DNA from: Aldrovandia affinis
Taxonomy: Eukaryota; Chordata; Actinopteri; Notacanthiformes; Halosauridae
Assembly: GCA_029706075.1 (NCBI GenBank)
Contig: JAINUG010000014.1
Location: 3,048,001-3,112,000, forward strand
Direction of reading: 5' to 3'
DNA: 64,000 bases
A program made the position numbers and the translations under genes. Positions within the stretch are counted from its first letter, which is position 1; each line of letters starts with the position of its first letter. Shown in pieces: positions 1 to 12,000 of this stretch. The notes under the pieces were generated by a model, which worked only from the letters and a program-made list of their open reading frames with translations, did not search any database and was not told the origin of the DNA.

Positions 1-36
1 CTTCCAGAACAAAAACACACACAAAGCAATACTCAC

Positions 37-76
37 TTTGCGCAGGCCACGATTCGAGGGGACAAGAGCATGGGAT
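37..76 (-). CDS. c5: c5 exon 33
   Basis: A 40-base exon, phase 1 in and phase 2 out. It encodes [14 protein letters not shown], where RIVACA is the conserved C5 stretch in the MG8 region. The donor is GTGAGT. The acceptor AG directly follows a dinucleotide (CT)n run on the coding strand that serves as the polypyrimidine tract. This is the last c5 exon visible; the rest lies beyond the left edge. Confidence 0.85.
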
Positions 77-3000
77 CTAGAGAGAGAGAGAGAGAGCAAG
101 ATAGTAAGGGAGAGAGAGGGATAGAAAGAGAAAGTTGTCACTTGCCAAAATCTGAAGGACAGTGAAAAAAATAAAGGCCATTTACAGTGCCTGTCTATTT
201 TTACATATAATGTGGCATAGATTCAGAATTTCACTTTAGAATTCTATTTCTGTATTGTTTATGTTATCACTGTAGTGTGTTTGTTATTTGTTAATATTTA
301 TTACAGATAAATTGTTTATATTAGTTATATTAGTTAATATTCATCAGCACATGCTTGTAAGTGCATTCTTGTAAGGGAACTGATCTGATTGGGAAGCGGG
401 AGAGCTCTGTTCAGTGTTTGTGTGTGAGTGAAACCGTCCAGGTGAGACGGGTGGGTGAGGTTTCGCCCACCTCTGGAGTCGCTCTTGCTGTGCACCTGGA
501 TGGTCAGGTCGAAGTAGCAGGTGTCGTTGGAATGCGTTGTTCTGTAGTACACAGTTTTCATCTGTAGTCAACAAGAAACGTCACGTCATTTCACATGTGG
601 GCATGCAAACGCATCTGTCACAAGACAATTTATAGCCAGCCACAGTTCCTGTTTGTACACAGAGGCAACTGAGGTTGAGATGGGTTTTTTTCTAGAGGGA
701 AGAGTTGAAAGAAATTAAACAGGTTTGTCGTTGATGTTTCTTTCTCATCAGAGAACGGTGAATATGCAGAAACTGAAAATGGCCACTGAGCAAAGAGAGT
801 CACTCACGTTGGCAACTGATACCCCAGTGCTCAAGCCAGTTGCTACAATGACATCATCATCCAGCGTCACCTGTAAAAGATGGGCAAGATCCCAACCACA
901 AATGTTGATTTCACACATGTTCACAATCACATCAATCACAATCACATCAATTCTAGACATTGGCAATTTAAAAATGGGCAAGTAATTGCATATCTACAAA
1001 CCCCAATTCCAAAGAAGTTGGGACGTTGTACAAAATGTAAATAAAACAGAATGTGATAATTTGATTATCCCTTTTGACATATTTTCAATTGAAAACAGTA
1101 CAAAGACAATATATTTAATGTTTTACCTTATCAACTTAAGGGGAGACTACCCCCCATAGATTTTCTATGACTATAGACGGTATTTCCTGATGTATGGGCT
1201 GATACGAGGACATAGACACAATCTCTTCTGTAAAAAGTTTATTTTCTAATGTGTCAACATAAAAAAACACATATGTTGACATATGTTGACACATATGATG
1301 GTGTTAGTGCCCTTGGCGATATATGCCAATTAGGCCTAATTAGATTCAAGATTCAAGATTCAAGATTTTTATTTGTCACATACACACACGGGGTGTGCAG
1401 TGAAATGAAAAGTGGCAATGCTCAACGAAAAAGTGCAAAAGGGCAACAGTACACAGTATTTACAGTAAAAGACAATTAGGCCTAATTAGCACCTAATTAG
1501 CATAATAAACATACAATTCAGAAAACTTGCAATACATTTTTTCTTAGTTTTTATGTACATAACAAACTGGGAATGTGTTCATAGTGATATCTATTTTCTT
1601 TCTTTTTTTGCCTATCTAGGGAGGTAGTCTCCCCTTAATTGATTTTTGTAAATATATGCTTATTCTGAATTTGATGCCAACAACACACTTCAAAGAAATT
1701 GGGACAGAGGCAACAAAAGACTGGGAAAGTTGAGGAATGCTCAAAAAACACCTTTTTGGAACATTCCACAGGCAAACAGGTTAATTGGAAACAGGTGCAA
1801 CGTACAACTGCAAGGAATTTAGGGATTTCACCATCTACAGTCCATAATATCATCAAAAGATTCAGAGAATCCGGAGAAATCTCTGCACGTAAGCGGCAAG
1901 GCCGAAAACCAACATTGAATGCCCGTGACCTTCAATCCCTCAGGCGGCACTGCATTAAAAACCGACATCATTCTGTAAAGGATATTACCACGTGGGCTCG
2001 GGAACACTTCGGAAAACCATTGTCAGTTAACACAGTTCTTCGCTACATCTACAAATGCAAGTTAAAACTCTACCATGCAAAGCGAAAGCCATATATCAAC
2101 AACACCCAGAAATGCCGCCGGCTTCTCTGGGCCCGAGCTCATCTTAGATGGACTGACGCAAAGTGGAAAAGTGTGCTGTGGTCTGACGAGTCCACATTTC
2201 AAATTGTTTTTGGAAATCATGGACGTCGTGTCCTCCGGGCTAAAGAGGAAAAGGACCATCCAGATTGTTATCAGCGCAAAGTTCAAAAGTCAGCATCTGT
2301 GATGATATGGGGGTGTGTTAGTACCCATGGCATGGGTAACTTGCACATCTGTGAAGGCACCATTCATGCTGAAAGGTACATACAGGTTTTGGAGCAACAT
2401 ATGCTGCCATCTAAGCGACATCTTTTTCAGGGACGTCCCTGCTTATTTCAGCAAGACAATGCCAAGCCATATTCTGCACGTGTTACAACAGCGTGGCTTC
2501 GTAGTAAATGTGTGCAGCTACTAGACTGGCTTGCCTGCAGTCCAGACCTGTCTCCCATTGAAAATGTGTGGCACATTATGAAGCGCAAAATATGACAACG
2601 GAGACACTGGACTGTTGAGCAACTGAAGTCGTACATCGAGCAAGAATGGGAAAAAATTCTGCCTACAAAACTTCAACAATTAGTGTCCTCAGTTCCCAAA
2701 CGCTTACTGAGTGTTGTTAAAAGGAAAGGTGATGTAACACAGTGGTAAACATGCCCCTGTCCCAGCTTTTTAGGAACGTGTGGCAGGCATCAAATTCAAA
2801 ATGAGTGAATATTTGCAAAAAACAAAGTTTATCAGTTTGAACATTAAATATCTTGTCTTTGTAGTGTATTCAATTGAATATAGGTAGGATTGCAAATCAT
2901 TGTATTGTGTTTTTATTTATGTTTTATACAACATCCCAACTTCTTTGGAATTGGGGTTTGTACAAAAGTATGCATGTGTGAGTGGGGACTGTCTGAAAAC

Positions 3001-6000
3001 CTAAAAACACCTAAACCTGCAACACTATATTAAGGACTGTTAGTACAGGATTCTAATGGAGGGGCTTGGAAAACCTGCAGTGACTGTGTAAGTTGAAAAC
3101 AATTTCAAAAAATACAAAAATAAAAAATTACAGGATATAGGCAACAATTGTAATTTAGATAATGAATGATGAATTTCACTTTATATGCATTATGTGCAAG
3201 CCACCAGGATAATTGAGCAAATAGTGGAACTAATTATCTAATCAAGAGCGGAGGCTGGAGTAACAACCAGCATATGCATGACCCTCCATGGCCCAGAGTT
3301 TGAGACCACTGGATCAGGTCCTGGGGAGGCATGTTCCAGCCATGAAGCCGGTCTGACAACATCCATACCCATCACGCCTCACACAGCTCTGTGGAGCTCA
3401 ATGGGGTGGTCCTTGCCTGGATGGGCTTGGCCATGGGGTGCTTCTCCGAGAGTATAATATGCTGTAGGTCTCCTTTATTCCTGTAAGAGGCTCGGATCTC
3501 CATGTTCAGCTCCGCGTGCTCGACCAGCAGGCTGTACTTCGTCAGAGCCTCCAGCGTGAGGATGGTGTCCTAGGAGGAGGAGGAGGGAGGATAAGACAGA
3601 GAAAAACATAGAGTGGGCTTGTGTTCCCCAGGTCTAGGATGATATGTCAAGAAGTCTGGAGCTGAGGCATTAGGGTTGCTTGCATGTTCTTTGGCTTTGG
3701 TAGGTTTAGTGCTCAGTTAATGGATGTGTGCTCAGCACCCCAGAGCAGAAATGGGTTCAATAACTCAGATTTACCCTGTGTTCAGTGAATCAGTGTTACA
3801 CAGTTTAATGGCTCAGAAGTAAACTGTGTTCAGTAGGTCAGTGTTAGACGTCGTTCAATAGCTCAGAGGCAAACTGTGTTAAGTGGTTCATAATTATGCT
3901 GGGTTCAGTGGTCACTGCCGTAGCGCTCAGAGACCTGTGTTGAGTGGAAGCCCCCTCCATAGCGTTGGTCCTGGGTCAGCCAGTTGAGGATGGGATTGGC
4001 ATACGGAATGTGCCCATAGACCATGGCAGTGAGCAGCATGTACACGGTGGTTTCCACACTCTGCGCCGACACCTTGCTGGGCTTGGAGGCATCCGGGATG
4101 GCACTTTCCTCCTGCCAGAACCGGAAGACAGCAGGGTTCCCTAGACCAACGGGAATAGAACATGGTAATGCTGCTCTAGCACCCCAAATCCCTCCCTCTC
4201 CACTTCACCCCATGTGCAGTGAACGTGCTTGGTTCATCATCCAGGAATGGGTGCCACACACACCTTCTCAAACTCTAAAATGCTTTGAGGTCATTGAATG
4301 GTGCTAGAGTTCCATTGAACAGTTATTTTTAAAGATCCAGTAATCTTTCGAAGCAATAGAAGGCTTTTTGATATTGTGTACCATTGAGCACAAAGTCACA
4401 CACAGGATTGCAGCTTTCAGCAGATTTATATATGTTAAACCTGCCTTGGTCTTTACTCTAACATGAAATGAATTAGCTCAGTGTAAACATAATTCCAATT
4501 CATTCATCCATGGTTAAGAACCTTGCTTTTTGTGTTTAGGTTACATTTTCACGTAAACTTTAAGATTCTCCTCTCAAATGTGACCCTTACACTATACCCT
4601 ACTGTCCCACAATACCTTTGACAATGGCCTTATTCTGGAGGCGGCCATACAGCTCGCGGGCCGGCATGCTGGAATGATCCACCAGCGCCAGCGCGTATGC
4701 GGTGATCGCTTGAACATACATGCTCTTCAGCTTGTGATGGATGTGGAACAGGTACTTCACTGCTTTGTTCAAGACATCTTTAAACTCCTAAAACACAAGA
4801 GGAAGTGATCACGCTGGTGCTCCTAAAACACAAGAGGAAGTAATCACGCTGGTGCTCCTAAAACACAACAGGAAGTAATCACGCTGGTGTTGCTAAAACA
4901 CAACAGGAAGTAATCACGCTGGCGTTGCTAAAACACAACAGGAAGTGATCACGCTGGTGCTGCTAAAACACAACAGGAAGTGATCATGCTGGCACTGCTA
5001 AAACACAACAGGAGGTGATCACGCTGGTGTTGCTAAAACACAACAGGAAGTGATCACGCTGGCGTTGCTAAAACACAACAGGAAGTGATCACGCTGGTGC
5101 TGCTAAAACACAACAGGAAGTGATCATGCTGGCACTGCTAAAACACAACAGGAGGTGATCACGCTGGCGTTGCTAAAACACAACAGGGACTGATCACACT
5201 GGGGTTGTGCCCAGCTAAGCCTGGCGATACCCAGATTGAACAGAAGAGTCACTCTTGCATGAGGACATGCATGGCATGTGGCGGCACGGGAAACCCTCCC
5301 TCCCTGGGCGATGTTTTGGCCAATTATGTGCGAAACCATATGGTATGGTCAGGGTTTGATTTCGAACCATGGGACATGTGCCACCCAGGAGGCCAAACAA
5401 AATGCAACAAAATGAACTAAATGCTATAAATCTGCACTGTTCCAATTCTGGGAAAGAAAGGTTGATCTCCAACAGAATCAGATCATATCTCACCTGCAGA
5501 CCGCACTCTTTCACCTCCATGCCGGTCTTGATCCCGATGATAGTGAAGGACGTGAGGAAGGCCGTTCGGTCCATCACATCGGCCCCTGCGCCCTGTGGGA
5601 GACCGAACCAATTCAGATGCACAGAGGAAAATCATTTCCGCCAAACCCTGAATATCAAGCTTTGACGCAAACTACACGGATTAACTAATCCACAGCTGCC
5701 TGTATTTAGCTGTATCTCATATTTTTCTGGTTACCATGATCTTGGTGGGTATGTAGCTGGATTGCTCTCTGAAGGATCCGTCCACGTTTTGCATGCTCTT
5801 CAGCCAGAAGATTGAGTTGCACAAAGACCGTCTGTCCACTGGCTCATATTTTTCCACCTGCCCCAGAACCTTCACCACTAGAGCCGTCAGCCTGTGGAAG
5901 AAGAAACACACATGAGTGAGGGGAGTGTCACCGTGAAAATAATGCCACCCTAGTGGTGGCAGAACTGTCAGGCACACTCACCACGTGCTACTGTCCTTGT

Positions 6001-9000
6001 TTGCCCACATGCTGTAACTGTGCTCATTTTTCTTCCTGAATGACATGAGGCTGGTCATCCCTATGTTACAAAGGACACACACAAAAAGGGGGAATAAAAG
6101 ATCAACGCTGAACACATCCTACAAGATATAACAACAGCAATGGCAATGGCAAGAACAAAGGTAGCTTCTCTCTCTCCTTTGATGTGGTATGAGGAAAGAA
6201 AGAGAGAGAAACTCACAATACTACAACAAGCTCTCAGAAAAGAGCATAACCTAAAATATAGTAAAGCTATTTTCCAAAAACCAAAGGAGAGAATGCGGCA
6301 TTAGAGAAAGGGATGAGAAGGAGGAGGGATGGGAGCGAGAGATATACCCACCCTCCCTCAGCTTTCTCCTCAGGTCCATGCGGCTGCCAGTGGGGTCTGC
6401 CCCCATCAACGTCCACCTGCTGGTCATCTCCAGGTAGTGGTAGACGTAGTACACAGGCAGGACGCCCATGAGCTCCACCTCCGCTGAGCCACGTGGCAGA
6501 GAGGTCAACTTCCTCACCCCCTGGGGGTCGTTCAGGATAGCCATCACCGCTCCCACCATCTCACCTACATCGGGGGGAAAGAGGGAGATGAGAGAAGAGG
6601 AAGAGATGGAGAGAAGGAGAGGGTAAAAGAGAGGAGAGGGAGGGATGGAGACAACATACTTAGAACAGCACATTTACACACTAAACAGAAACAGATGAGA
6701 TCAAAAACTGCAGCATGCAGATGCGACGGAGGACAGCGGCCGTACCGTTGACAGTGAGGAGACGGTCCATGGAGGACTTGGGCACCAGGTTCAAGGGAAT
6801 GCTGTTCTGAAACTGCAGTTTCCTCTTTGCGTGCCCTGGAGGATGAGGGAGGTGAGGTCCAGCCAAGAATCCCAAATGTTCCCCCCCCCTGCCCCCGGCC
6901 TACACATCCAAAGCCACAGATAGGGCATGGAAACAGTTCAGTAGTCAGGGCTGTTGGAATACTGCCATTGTACCCTTAAGAAAGTTTTGAAGAATTACAA
7001 TTATCCAGTTGTGTACATGAATAATATGTATAGTCAGGTCCAGAATTATTGTCACCCTTGTAGAAAATGATGGAGAAAAAAAAAGATACAGTATGTGTCT
7101 TTTCTTGTATTATTGACACCCTTAATCATTTTTAATTCAAAGACGACTGCATGTTAATGCAATGGATTGTATTTAAAATAATGATTAGAGGTGCCAATAA
7201 TTGGGACACATACAGTATCTTTTTTCAGGGGAAAAATATGAATACAATATAGTTCATAACCTGTATTGTTTATTTTATACAGCCTTTTTTTGCTCATTTC
7301 CATCAAGGGTGCCAATAAATCTGAATCTCCTGGCAAATAAGCTATCTGAGTACCCCTGAATGAGGGTGTCTGTCACTGTAATGAACAATAACGTACAGTG
7401 ACTTTGAGTAGCTGTCACACACAGGCCCGTTTCTAAGCCTTTTTGGGACCCTAAGCAAAATTCTCTTTGGGGACCCCCCTGCCAACACACACACATACAA
7501 ACACACACTTAAAGAAACAATTCTTCAAGTGTTTCCCTTACGGTGTGCAACTGTCAACAATGATGTCTATTACAAAGTCACTACACTGATCTCTTGCACT
7601 AATCATGTTTAATCTTACCATGTACAAATGCACTTTTTGTAAGTCGCTGTGGATAAGAGTGTCTGCTAAATGCCTAAAATGTCAGTGCTTGGCTCTGGAG
7701 CTGAAGTCACATGGGTCTTATCTAATAGTACTGTCAAAGCTGAATGTGCAGTCAGGGCCTCACCGTACACGCCCTGGGGGTCCAGTGTACCACCAACATT
7801 GACCTCGGTCTTGATGCCCTCAGGCTGAAACACACATCAGGGAAGTGTGTCAGGCCCCACAACATCACAACAACAGTACTGCCCACTTCCTGTCTGCTTT
7901 TATCATCCTGTGGGGTACACGTTTCTTAGTTGTGCATAGAACCCTTCTCATCTTAATCTATTTTCATCTTCTACACACGTAATTGAACCGGTGTTGGAAC
8001 AGTAATGATATTTAAGTTTATATTATTTTATGCCATTTAAAATGTAATATTAATCAAAATGTTATTTGTATTGGTAATAGCAGTAGCAAGGTTAAATTGC
8101 TAACTAAAGGACTAAAATGAATAGTAGCATAGCAGCAGCAATTGCTGTACAATTAGCAGTAGCAATAGCAGGGATATAATTTATAGCAATAATTAATAAC
8201 TAATTAGTAGTATATTTATTGTAATAATACCAATAGCAGTATTAGAAGTTAAACTAAGAGATAGAAGTAATAGTAGTATTAGGAGCAGAACAAATAATAG
8301 CAGTAGCAACAGTAGCAGTAGTAGTAAGAGTCAAAGCAGTAAAAGTACAGTAGTAACATTAGCAGTAATAGTAGCAGTAGCAATAATAGTAACAGTAGCA
8401 GTACAGTTTGAGTAAAATTTGTATTAGCAACAGTAGTACTAACAGTAGCAATAATTCCAGCATTAGTAGTATTAGTAACAGTATGTCACACGCCACGTGA
8501 CAATCCCTGGACTGGAGCAGAGCAGCTGATGGTAATAACTGGCAGAGGAGTGGGGTTCTGCCGGTCTACAGACCGGATCTTTAATTTTTTCTGTCTCTCC
8601 CCCCAGACACGGGAGAGAGACAGTGGGAGAGCAGGTTCAAATAAAACAAATAAACACAAAATCTTCACCCTACTTGCCCGAAGCTTTCAGGCAAAAACAA
8701 TGAACTAAAATAACAAACTAAAATAATCAAACCATAAATGAAAGCCCCGCCTCCTCCGAGGGGGGAATCCCCTTTCGGGGAACACACAACAAACACAGAA
8801 AATCAGTGGCTTTCCACACCGCCTTCATACATCCACATTTAACACACATCAACACTTACGGGACAGGGTAGAACTCTATGCACTGTCCCGACACACACGA
8901 CACACATCTCAACAAGACACCGCGCCTCCTCAGTTCCCCTAGGACCTCCCCAGGCACACACATATCCAGTGACTTTTCAAGTGCTTCCCAAACCCATGCA

Positions 9001-12000
9001 CACAGAGACACAAACTTTTCAGTCCGAGTTCTCCAATCACCCCGAGGGCGAGAGGCGGACCCTCTTTCAGGGCGCCCTCTCGCTCTCTTTCAGGATCACA
9101 CCGAGGGAGAGAGGCGGACACTCTTAGTGCGCCCTCTCTCCCTCTTTCCCACACATGCACAAAGTACTCTACTCAGTCACTTTCGACAAACGCACACAGA
9201 ACTCAACATAAACGCCACACAGACGCTTGGATTACAGACACGAGCCACCATGCCCGACAGAGTCACATCAAACACCAACACACAAACAACATGCCCACAT
9301 GAATGAGATAAACACTTCTCCAGGCACACACATGGATGACAAGATTCAGACTAACTCTGATACACACGCCAATGACACAGTACGTCACAACAGACATTAA
9401 ACTTATACTCCACACTATACAATATGCTACGCGTGCATTCTCACACACAAGCAACAAGACCCACAACTCTTAATTCGCACACATCAATGACAAGACTAAC
9501 TCTCAAATACACACACATAATGACCTGACAAGACTAACTGATTCCCCACTCACCCCACCTGCTCTTAAATAGGCTTACTTTCTTCCTGGCTCAGGTGGTA
9601 TTTGTGAGGCAATCACCGGTCTAACATTCACACACCTAATCACAAAACACCTAACAATTGACAGACCACACCCACTCACATTTAACACACACAGGTAAGT
9701 GAATAATCACTTACCAATTAACATCAATTAAATAATAATTAAAGCAATTATGGCCTTTGGAGCAACCTTCCGGGCATCAGTTCACACTCTCACACTGAGA
9801 GTGCCAAACCTGCCCCTGGAAAGTCTCACTGCTCCAAAGGCCTCCACAACATGGAACAACCAAGGCAACCCTGCCACTCCCATGTTGCCGAGACCGATGC
9901 CCTCCACACAGTAGTAGTAACAGTAGCAGTAATGCCAGCAGTAGTAGTATTAGTAACAGTAGCAGTAGTAATAAGAGCAGCAGTTGTAATAGTAGTAGGA
10001 GTACTACATCAGTAGCAGTAGCAGTAGTAGCAGTGCATTTACCACCACACGGAGGGTCTTGACGACAGTTTCGGAGCCCAGGGTGGAAAGCAGGGAGAAG
10101 TTTAGCCTGTGTTCTCCCGCCTCCAGGGCCATGAGGGTAAAGGTCACCATGGAAACCGAATCCTTCTGCAGGGTGCGCCGGATGCAGGGGGTACTCTGGG
10201 ATGCCCCGTCCGCTGTAGCCCTGGCCTGGAACAGGCACACTCCTCGGGGGGCTGTCAGGGTCACACAGAACTACCCCCCCAGAAAGAGGGAGTGATGGAG
10301 GTACGAAGTGAAAGGGGAGACAGAGAGAACAATGGAGGGACAAAGGGAGAGAGTGGCTCTTGTGAGAAAGATTCTTTATTAAACCAGATTTTATCCCCAA
10401 TTTATTATCCCCAAATGTATTATCCCCAAATTTTGAATAATCAATCATATTTGTAACCCTGTCTCCTGCAACGGCTGCGCATTCGTCCATTAATTTGAAC
10501 AAGCATGCACTCTCCTCCAAAGCGGACCAGGTTGCGCAGTCATTAAGCCGAAGGACTGCAATTGATTCTCAGCTGACAGACTGCAGGTGTCGACCAGAGG
10601 AGTTGTTGGTGCACAATGAGCAAAGGACAATCCCAATAATTGAACCCGTCCCGCTCTCGGGCAAAGGCTATGGCCAATTATGCGTTGCCCTGTGGGGCTG
10701 CTAGCCACAGTGCACTGACATGGTTAGGATTAAATACTGTGGGGTGCACTGAAAACCTAACCAGTGCCGGTTATGGGCAGACAGTGGGGCGCATCACAAG
10801 ACTGAACTAGTACCATAGCAGAATGCCCCCCCCCGGCAGCTCGATGAGAAATATGCTTTACTCCTCCAAAAACCCAGAGCCCATCTTTGGTTGGCTTGGT
10901 AGCTACAAGTTTGATATGGTAAACATTAATGCAGTGCCAGGTTGTGATGCTGATGTGAGAACAGCAGCCCCTTACCCATGATTCCTCTTGCAATTGGTTG
11001 TACACAGAGCCACGGAGCTCAATCTGCTCGCCACGCACCATGCTGTAGGGCATGGGCACATCCACGCTCACCATTTGGTTCACCTGCACCCTCAGGGGGT
11101 CGGCAACACAGATCCCTGCAGAAGGACGTGGCAGAGGGAGAGGGAGGGGCGATGGAACAGACCAGCAGTGTGAGCTGATGGGTAAGCTATTGGGCATTGT
11201 GGTTGTGCCAATTAGCATCTTACTCTACTGTATTGGTTTTTGAGAGTTGTGAGATTATGATACACAATATTCTTCTGGCCAGCCAGAACCCGCCACTCTG
11301 TGCAGAAGTTGGGAGAGGTGGTGAGGGTCATGTTTCTCTTACCCTCTGTGGACACCTCCACGGCTTTGATCTCCCAGGTGGTGAGCGAGTCAGGCAGGTA
11401 CTTCGGAAGTGATATTAACCCCGACCTGAGAGGCAAAACATGTGACCTTCCTGGGACAAGCTCCCTAACTGCCCCAAGGGAGCAGCCAGGGTGCTTGGCA
11501 CTTCACATTACAGGCATTTAGTGGATGCTCTTATCCAGAACAACTTACAGTTTACATTTCTTTTTACATACAATCCATTTATACAGCTGGACACTGGAAT
11601 TCAAATTCAAATATATATATATATTTTTTTAAATAAATTTATTTCTGATTTTTCCCCCGGTTTTCTCCCAATTTAGTAGCCAATTATACCCTCTATTTAT
11701 TTTCAATTCCCCACCCTCACGAGTCCGCCGCCCATCCTCCGGGAACGAGATTCGTATTCCTGGACCTATTTCCCCGCCTTCTTTCGAGACGGAGATCTTC
11801 CACGGACTCCATTAACCTTCTCCTCGGCGGACTCGTGCCGGCTCTCCCTCCCCTCCCCGGAGGCGGACAGCCAAATGCCGCCTCCGATCGGGCTGACGAC
11901 CAGGGCCGGTCTGGTAGAAACGCGGGTTTCGATCCGCGTCTCTGACGGGCAGCGCACACCGCTCCAAAGCGCGGTGCACTAGACCGCTGGGCCATCCGCC

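Larger units (their letters stand above)
997..2960 (+). mobile_element. Tc1/mariner element with about 50-bp TIRs
   Basis: The terminal inverted repeats begin CAAACCCCAATTCCAAAG at both ends and pair over about 50 bases. TA target duplications lie at 995-996 and 2961-2962. The element carries a dead DD34E transposase and is itself interrupted by a TTAA-flanked MITE at 1140-1634. It fills the intron between c5 exons 30 and 31. Confidence 0.93.

Noticed and set aside
4786..5206. CRISPR-like array
   Set aside because: The 35-base units are directly tandem without unique spacers, in a fish intron. It is a minisatellite.
9777..10520. 247-codon minus-strand open frame with poly-Leu
   Set aside because: Arises from the AGC/AGT repeat read in another frame; the true c5 exon 21 overlaps it in a different frame.
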